In this document: in pieces, positions 55,976-64,000 of the stretch
Numbering within the stretch: the stretch's first letter is position 1
Layout of the letters: every line of letters starts with the position of its first letter
NCBI RefSeq assembly: GCF_036588685.1
Contig: NC_086374.1
Span: 26,280,886-26,344,885, forward strand
DNA length: 64,000 nt
Source of the DNA: Mytilus trossulus
Lineage: Eukaryota; Mollusca; Bivalvia; Mytilida; Mytilidae
Reading direction: 5' to 3'
Notes under the pieces: model-generated
Databases searched by the model: none
What the model saw: only the letters and a program-made list of their open reading frames with translations
What the model was told of the DNA's origin: nothing
Made by a program: the position numbers and the translations under genes

Positions 55976-57011
55976 ATTTGACCATCATAAGAAACAACTA
56001 TATTAAATTTCATGGCATTTGGATAAGTCATTCTCAAGTTATGGTGCGACATGTTTACGCCAGACAGCCGGACACCAGACATTTCTATACCATAATATGT
56101 CCTGTCAAAATTTTGAGGAGCGTATAAAAACAATCCATTCATGTACCTTTCCATTATGGTCATTATTATCCTTGTGTTTAAATTTCACAGATTTCTATTT
56201 ACTTATACTAAAGTAATTATGCAAAAACCAAGAAAAATGCTTATTTCGGCTTTTTTTGTAGCCCCCAATTCCAAAACTATTGAGACTATAACCCCCAAGT
56301 TATATCCCCACCTTCCTATGGTGGTATTCAACCTCCAGGTGTAAAATTTTCAGAGATCCATTCACTAGAACTAAAGTTACTGCAGCAAACTAAATACGTC
56401 TCAGTACGAAGACGCAGACAACATGATAGCATTATATACAACACAAAGAAATTGTTCTGGTCATATAAAAAAATGTTAAGCGTCTTAATTTTCTTCCAGT
56501 CTTAGTACCGCCTACTTAACGTTTTTTTGGGACTATTTTCAATAAGCACTGTTAAAGTGTGTAAATAGCATATAAATGTTAAGTTTAATAAAGGAGACAA
56601 AAACTGTACTGCTATCAATTTTAAAATAAGTTTTGAGGGTGGTGTGAAGAAGCAAGCTTATTATAATTATATATGCCAATCTCTTTTTATATTATTTATT
56701 GGCAACCCTTATTACCCTCGTGACACAAGTTGTATTTTTTTTTCACTTTAAGAGGGAAATAAAATGACTTAGGGTTAGCGCTAAAATTAGAGTAGGTCAT
56801 CAGGTAACGGTAAACAAACATATACTATTTTTTTGCCTAAGACTAGTCATTTTGCTACTGAGTTTTGAGGGCAGTGTGAAGAAGAAAGCTTATTATGCCA
56901 ATCTCTTATTATATTATGCAAGTGTATTTCAAAAATTTTGAGGAAAATACAGCAAGATTAGAGTTAGTTTAACATGGGCTTAGTTTATTTATAAATATAA
57001 TGTAAACTTAC

Positions 57012-57084
57012 CTAAATTTTCACTATTAACTACTGAACAGGATCCAGAACACTAACAATACTATGGTACGAAAATACTTATAAT
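57012..57084 (-). other. Exon-like island, minus strand
   Basis: TAGGTGTTGCAG| ... ATTTAG|GTAAGT, 73 bp. One frame reads YKYFRTIVLLVFWILFSS and then a stop. It shares 12 bases of acceptor with the island at 53811. It may be an old duplicate; not supported as a gene. Confidence 0.2.
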
Positions 57085-60000
57085 CTGCAACACCTACTAA
57101 GAGACCAAGAAATAAAGAGAAATCAAATGGTGAAATAAATAAGTTTGATTGCACCTTGAGTGAATAATTTTACATATTCCCAAGAATTCATTTTATATTG
57201 AATTTTGGATTTCTAAATACCTAAATTGACTGTCTGATTAAACATACACATGTATCAATGAACGTTAATAGATCTGGTTTTCAATGATCTTTCACTATTT
57301 TGGTTTCCCTCTTACACCTCAATTGATATCAATAACCCCAAATAAGAGGCCCACAAACCATAAACTGAATACAATTTAAGTAAATAACTGGGAATCCTCC
57401 CCCTTTATAAGTAAAGACAATCCATAACCTACCACTCAGAAATATTAATCTTAAATTTATGTAAATGAAAAGTAAGCTTCCATAAATAAAATTCAACAAT
57501 GTGGCTAAAAATTGGTAAAAGTGGTTTATACATTGTAGTTATACCCCAACATGTGACCATAGATAGACAAACAATTCACTTACATTCGCATTTGAACTAT
57601 GTTTTTGTTAATAAAAATTAAAAGTTAACGTCATTCAGACAGCTAAGCTTATTTGAGGCACATTGCAATTCAAAATATTTACATCATTCATTTTCAATTT
57701 ATGAGTTCTCCTTTCATTCAAAAGGTAGATTTCAATGTCTGCTGGTCACTTGACAAGAAAATGCACTCAATGATATTATTTACACCTGGAATGCAGATTT
57801 TTCACTAAAATAAATGTCGTTTACTTAGTAATAAAAAGTATTGTATGTTACTATCATATTCATGTTTTCATTTGACATTACAAAAGTGCTTTTGAGATCC
57901 AGGATTCTGACTTGAATAAACAGTGTTTGTAACACACATGGTTTCATCCGTTTCTTTCCCTTCCCTTTAAAGTATCTTTCAGTTTGAAACTACAAATGTA
58001 CCTGATAATAATACTGAGTTCACACCTAATTTGAATTGGATTGACATTAACTAATTTGAATTAGTTTAATTCACATTTGAAACGGTTTACATCCTACCAT
58101 CAATTGTAATTTCATTCTAGATTCTAATAATTGCAAAAGGGAGCTCACATTCACAACAGTTAAAGCATTGCTGAGTTAGTAAACAGAGCATTTTTCTCAT
58201 TTACTTGAAAATCCACCTATTGGAATGGATAAAACCCGAATTTTAAGACATAAGTTATAAAATATCTGATAAAAAGCAGTACTAAGCGTGCATGTTACGC
58301 TAGAAACATATTCAAAGAATTCAGTTTTATAACTTCTTAATGTCATATCCAATATTTATCAAAACCTAAAGGGGAGTTACATGTGTACATGCACCTTACT
58401 TCCTATATTTTTCCGTGGATGTCAATACACCTAATCGCTATTTATTCCATACCGGATAAGTTCTAACATTACACAACTTTTTCATCCAGTTGAAGCTATC
58501 TGGGGGCCGTTGAAACAATTCACCATGCACAATACTTTTTAATGAGAACCGTTTTAACTTACCGTAAATACTTTAAACAAAATAATTTTTACTTCAATTT
58601 AATTTCGAAAAAAGTGGATCATACTATATTAAAGTTTCTTGATAATCGCTTTCTAAAGTTTTTCCTACCTCAGCTCTACTGAAAAACCTCTATTTTCGGC
58701 GGCATGACCCAAACAGGAAGTTGTACATGGACTGGTTTTCCCAGATTGGACTAAATAGCAATAAGGTGTATTTTATGGGATTGTTGAAAACTTGCATATT
58801 CATCACTATCTGATTTTGTGGGTATAACAATCCAGACAGACAAATAGCAATAAGGTGTTTAGGAAAACATGACCTTAAACCTCCTTCATATAAGTCAAAA
58901 AACATGGGAACTCATACTGAATGGTCAAATGTGTTCAATATGAACATTGCAGTTAAGAGGGTAAAAATCACAAATCAGCCATTAACGAAATGACTGGAAG
59001 TATGACTTTTGCGCAAATTTAAAGGGAAATGACCGGGAAGGGGCAAATTAACATTCAAGGGGAGCAAATGCTGTTTAAATTAGAATGCAGGTTTTAAATA
59101 TAGAGGGAAAGTGGAGTCATCTTTTTAAACTTAAGTTAAATATAACTTATGTAGACTTACCTTCTAATTCATTAAAAAAAAAAACCGCACACACACAAAA
59201 ATACAAATACAAATACAAATATTTTATTGGCACAAACACAATTACAATAATTGGCAATGGTCCATACAACTGATATACAAATAGTAATAATGCATAGAAT
59301 ATCAATAGGCATATTTCGAACAATATCATCGAACGATATCAATATCATCAACAGTAAGGGACGACATCAAAAGATCAATGAAGGACAAAAAACTCAACTC
59401 AAATAGTTTGGGTGTGTGGGGTTAACCTAGCTGCAAGTTTAACTCAGAACTATTTCTAATTCACTTGAACGACTAATATGCAAACCTAAAAACAAAAAGA
59501 AATAGATCATAAAATAGTGATTGAAAGATTCATAACACTTTGAAAGGATAATTCAGACACGTGTTACACGGGGAGCATGTTTGTTTACAAATAATAATGT
59601 CACGTGATCGCGCACTGACCTGGCATGTTGCATCGCCCTTACAATTCACTAATACATAACCATTTTCATGCAAACATGCAACGTGAATGTGATTGGTTAT
59701 CAAATAATACAAAATAATGCATGAACCGTTGAAGAAGAAATTATTTCATCAAATAGATACGATTTTCACTTTCGACACGAATAGGTCGAGTTGACATTTC
59801 TGTCATCGGAGATAGTATTGAGATAAATGGGATAAAACGGACCGTCAAAAAGGTCTAGAGAAGCACATCAGTAGAACCTTAACATGAATAAGTAATACTT
59901 ACCATAAATTCACTAATTGATAAACTATATGACTAAAATTTCACGAAAATAACAATAAATAATTTTGTTGATGGTGATGAAGCTGCTTAAATTGGCGCGA

Positions 60001-61089
60001 AAAAATATTCTTACTCCTATTGCTTAACGTAAAAAAAAATGTATAGAATTGAATTCGACTACAGTTCACCATAAAAAAAACGTGAATATGCAAAAGTCTG
60101 GTAATATGTTAATGAAAAAGTGTGTATAAATTTTCGTAAACGAAGTTACCTGTATACTTCACCAAGAATTACATTTGAGCGCACAGATCTGTATGTGTGA
60201 TTCGGTTTATGTAACATCGTCAATCGGAACTACTCGGCTATTCACTTCGTGCAACCAGAAAGGCCGAGTAGTTCCAATTGGTAACAAAGTACAACATGAT
60301 TAATGGATTTTTTTGCGTTGCAATTAAATCATTGAGGCCACGTGATTGAGGCCATCTATTTTTATTGCGGGTTCCACATATCTAAATCGGAATTATAGCA
60401 AAAATGGAATGTTGTGAGCAGAATCAAAACAGAAATGATAAACACTGCAACATTTCCAGCAAAATATAAATAGGATGGAGGATCTGTGTATTCACATTAT
60501 TTGTAAAACTCTCCTTATTCCTATGAAGCGTGTGCTTTACATCGAGGCTTATTATGCTAAGCATCGACGCCAAAGTACTTCAACCAATCAGACAATGTTT
60601 ATTTGGGCATTCGATCTATTTTTACTCAGATTTTGGAATATTTTAATCGAAATTATAGAAAAATGAAATATTGTTAGTACATATAAAATAGAAAAAGATG
60701 AATACTTTTAGCTAGAGATAATTTGGATGGGGGTTCTGTGTATTCACATTATTTGCACAACTCTCCTTACTGATGCCATATTTTGGAATTTCCGTGACCT
60801 AAATGGTTCGCGAAAATTAATATTTTTATATATAGTATAGTAACAAGTTATAAATAATTGAACAAAATCAAATACAGTTGACGAACATCATACACATTAT
60901 CAATATGGAGACATTGTTACAATAAACAAGAACTGAAATTCCTGGTTTGCTGGTATTCATACTTCTTGTAACTATAACTATTTTTTGTCATGTATAATCT
61001 TTTTTTTCTCCATAAATTTACAGGTATCAACACATATGTATCTTGTTGCACAATCATCAAGCAAGTGGAATAAATAAGCATACTATACA

Positions 61090-61117
61090 TTATATATATA
61101 TATATATATATATATAT
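61090..61117. repeat. TA microsatellite
   Basis: About 14 TA units. Confidence 0.9.
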
Positions 61118-61371
61118 GAACTAACACTTAGAAATCTATGGATTTTGTATAGTTATAACATTTTCATTAATATAGCAATAATAGTAATAGTAGTACGAGA
61201 AATATATGAGCATAGATATGGTATGGTATAACTGAATACAAATAGTTTCAAATTCTCATATACACACATGTATATACATTAACATCATTTACATTTAATT
61301 AATGACCTCTGCCCAGGGGTTCCAGTACAAGTTGTGTTCTTCCACACTTACATATCTATTATTTAGAGAAT

Positions 61372-61650
61372 ATAAAAAAGAAGATGTGGTATTATTGCCA
61401 ATGAGACAACTATCCACAAAAAACCAAAATGACACAAACATGAACAATTATAGGTAACCGCACGGCCTTCAACAATGAGCAAAGCCCATACCGCATAGTC
61501 AGCTATAAAAGGCCCCGATAAGACAATGTAAAACAATTCAGACGAGAAAACTAACGGCCTTATTTATGTAAAAAAAATTACCGAAATACAAATATGTAAC
61601 ACATAAACAAACGACAACCACTGAATTACAGGCTCCTGATATATATGAGA
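61372..61650 (-). repeat. Dispersed repeat family B, inverted copy
   Basis: 'gaagatgtggtattattgcc', 'aatgagacaactatccac', 'gcacggccttcaacaatg', 'gcaaagcccataccgcatag' and 'aacgacaaccactgaattac' are the exact complement in order of 14460-14725. It adjoins the 3' end of the LINE. Confidence 0.9.
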
Positions 61651-61654
61651 AATA

Positions 61655-64000
61655 TGTTTCTATAAAATCTAGTTTTCTTTCATATAATTTTGAAGACCTT
61701 TTAAATGAGGTCTTGTATCTTGCATATTACATCTATAAATGAAGTACTTTGTCAGTGGATACATTTATTTTTAGTAAAATTCAGTTTATAATTTTTAAAG
61801 AGGCAAAAAAAGATTCAAATTAAGAGGAATTTCGATAAGAACCTTATCGAAAATCCAAGAATTTACATTGTGTCAAATGTCGGCTACAATATGTCATTCA
61901 CAAAGTAAATGTTTGAAAGTTTTAGGATGTTACTTGCAAAATAAACACAAATTACAAAAAAAAACCATTTTCGGACTTGAAGAAAATATTAACGTAATAA
62001 AATATAAAATAGCCTGATGTTGTTTTTTGTTTGTTTTGTTTTTTTGTCTCTTTTAATGATGATTCCAATGGCGTGTTGTCTCTTTTTTTGTGCTAATATA
62101 AGTCGATAAAACTGTAGATACGTGGAATTCAAATTATACATAATTTTGAAAATGTTCATATGTTAAAATATCTCCATGTTCATCTAACAGGTTGTTTACA
62201 TTACTTCCTAAAAATGAAATGGATGTCTGAGTTTAGACATAGTTTTCAAGGTATGAAAAACTTCATCCAAAAATGTTTGTTTTTTTGATAATTCCAAAAA
62301 AAAGCCAACTCGATAAAATTTATATTTTGGGTGGAGGTAAATAATTGAATTCATTTAGAATTTGACTTAAATAATCTTCTATCCCAAGTAAGTTTTAACC
62401 CTTGTATCAATTTTTTCAAATTTATAATTTTTTATGCCCCCTCTGAAGTATTCTTGACATAGAAGATCCCACTGTATCTTGTCAGGCTTATCATCCCAAA
62501 TGAATGAATACATTTTACTAATAAGTTGACTTATCATATTATCATCTAGACCTGGGGAGGACAGGACCAGATGATTAAATTTTGAAACAATTAGTGACTT
62601 TATAATTGTTATTTCACCAAACGGGGTGAATGAATCTTTTGACCATTTATGTTATATTTTTCTATTTCTTGTATTCGAAAAGCATAATTTAGATTTAACA
62701 TTCTATTAATCAACACACCCAATAATTTGAAGGTACTGAAACTCCATTTCATTTCTCATTTTACACACATTTTGTCTTGACTATGTCTATTACTACCTAT
62801 CAATATAACGTTTGTTTTGTCTAAATTAATTTTAAGTCCTGATATCTCAGCATAGACTTGTAATAAAATGCCTAATATTCCAGCACATAGCAAGAAAATG
62901 TGAGGTATCACATGATCTACAGCCTCTCTCCAACGGGAGAAAGTCTGACAGACAGCAGTTCTGAGCGACAGTAAATGTAATATCAGAACTGACTTTATCC
63001 TCTCAGCTATACGAACTAGAAGCTAGTTTGTATGTTCAAAAGTGTAATTGGACGCCAGTTTTTTAAAAACTGTTTTGATATGAATACATTATTGACCTGG
63101 AGACAAACGTTCCAATGTCTATCCAAAATACTCTAAAAATTTCTGCAGTAAAACCATCTGACCAAGGACCTTTATTATTTTTCATCCTTTTCAAAGCTTG
63201 TGTTAATTCAGTAAAAGAAATTTTATCTTCTCATGATTCGGTTTCGATGTCATTTTTAATTTAGATGTCAAAGATGGTAATTGTCTTGATAAGTTTACCT
63301 TTTTTTATGACATTCTTGTCTTTTGTAAAGTTTCTCATAAAATATTTCGATTGTTTTAAGATTTCTTTTTGATTTTCTACTACTTATCATTAACTAGTTT
63401 TTAATAGTTTTGTTGACAAAAGTTTGTGTTTCTAAATTACAAAAGAAATCTGTAGGCCTATCTCCTTCTTTTGAGTTCTTCACCTAACATATTGACCTTA
63501 AACCCTGTCTCAAAATTCTTAGTTTTTGGCTTCTATTTCATCAAGAGTAATCTCTGTACTTACCTCATTTTCTAAATTTTGTATCTCCTCAGTCAGTTGG
63601 ATTTCCTGTTTTGTCCTTTCTCTTTTTATAAATGTTGAATAAGAAATAGTCTTACCTCCAATTTCAAGGAGAAGGGTTATCAAAAATAATTGGTCATTAA
63701 TTGAAAATTCAATATCTAAATTGTCAATACCATGTAAAGCACCGCCTCTATGCACTGGTATTTTAGATTGCTTAAATGTGTTAGTAATTTGTTGTTTGTT
63801 TTTTTTTTACATATTCAGGGTCTTCAAGGAGAGAGTTGTTAAACTTCAAGAGGCCTCTGCCTTTTCTGAAGTCATTTATATTTAAAGTCAAAATCACTGG
63901 TGAATGATATAATCTGTAGCTATTACCAATGTTTACTTCACAAATGTCACCTACAAGGCTTTCAGAAATTTACAAGAAATCTAATCTACATTGTTTAAAA
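61655..64000 (-). pseudogene. Decayed LINE (L1/Tx1-like), partial
   Basis: Read on the minus strand from 64000 down. End of the endonuclease (RLDFL then a stop, YHSPVILTLNIN, RGRGLLKFNNSLLEDPEYV). A linker ORF (63755-63519, NDQLFLITLLLEIGGKTISY). Reverse transcriptase pieces: NNKGPWSDGFTAEIF (about 63185-63140), NWRPITLLNI (about 63060), HIFLLCAGILGIL (about 62910-62870) and SGLKINLDKTNVILIGS (about 62845-62795). Then the C-terminal part FTPFGEITIIKSLIVSKFNH ... SFIWDDKPDKIQWDLLCQEY (62625-62440) and a Cys/His relic FCNLCLF ... HLLCE (about 61960-61900). Frameshifts, stops and a deletion that removes the catalytic Asp-Asp region make it inactive. The 5' part lies outside the window. Confidence 0.88.

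Larger units (their letters stand above)
51369..61640. other. 10-kb stretch without a convincing gene
   Basis: Either the next intron of the STRA6-like gene or intergenic DNA. It holds repeats at 51600-51770, 51830-52370, 53920-54420 and 55335-55975, two minus-strand exon-like islands (53753-53811 and 57012-57084), a few isolated minus-strand donors (near 58562, 59160, 59904 and 60152) without coding partners, and a CAAATA run at 59200-59222. The remainder is AT-rich. Confidence 0.5.

Noticed and set aside
63519-63755. Independent 78-residue gene
   Set aside because: Part of the LINE between endonuclease and reverse transcriptase.

Overview
This is an AT-rich, intron-rich, repeat-dense piece of animal nuclear DNA. 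The dispersed repeats look like those of marine bivalves, most likely a mussel (Mytilus-like). Examples are an element ending near 'ggcaataataccacatcttc', one with a 'tgctctatggt..gttgtctcttt' tail, one with 'gacgaaagcgcgtctggc', and a repeat that carries 'ccaagatggccgc'. The organism call rests on recognising these repeats and on gene structure, not on a database match.

I could assemble four genes by joining exons whose reading phases agree at GT-AG (once GC-AG) introns. (1) Minus strand, 10956 to 3535: a complete six-exon gene for a 236-residue type I membrane protein of the WBP1/VOPP1 family. It has a signal peptide, CC-x-x-x-CC cysteines, an LWYFWF transmembrane segment and three PY-type WW-binding motifs, and its 3' UTR probably runs to about base 15. 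(2) Minus strand, 16389 to 15778: a single coding exon for a secreted, lysine-rich, cysteine-free protein of 203 residues that I do not recognise. (3) Plus strand, 20116 to 27088: a three-exon calmodulin-like protein with four EF-hands and a Lys/Glu-rich N-terminal extension, downstream of a TATA box. (4) Plus strand, from 42021 to beyond 50603: the 5' part of a STRA6-like (retinol-binding-protein receptor family) membrane protein, whose start codon appears to be split across an intron. The four genes show no obvious functional link; this is ordinary eukaryotic gene spacing.

Region by region. 1-3534: probable 3' UTR of gene 1. 3535-10956: gene 1, whose introns hold two minisatellites and two short inverted-repeat transposons (MITEs). 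11057-15690: intergenic. 15700-16450: gene 2. 16460-20045: intergenic. 20046-27088: gene 3; its first intron holds a 1.1-kb terminal-inverted-repeat element, and its last exon sits between 365-bp inverted repeats. 27705-42020: 14 kb of repeats, including an 800-bp palindrome, an 81-bp hairpin and a 1.8-kb element with internal 500-bp units. 42021-50603: gene 4, with a tandemly duplicated tRNA-derived SINE in an intron. 50604-61640: repeats and AT-rich sequence with no convincing gene. 61640-64000: a decayed LINE on the minus strand.

I found no CRISPR array, prokaryotic operon, viral genome or multi-gene defence system. The most notable items are the inverted repeats around the EF-hand terminal exon, the split start codon of the STRA6-like gene, the minisatellite-filled last intron of gene 1, the palindromes and the GC-AG intron.
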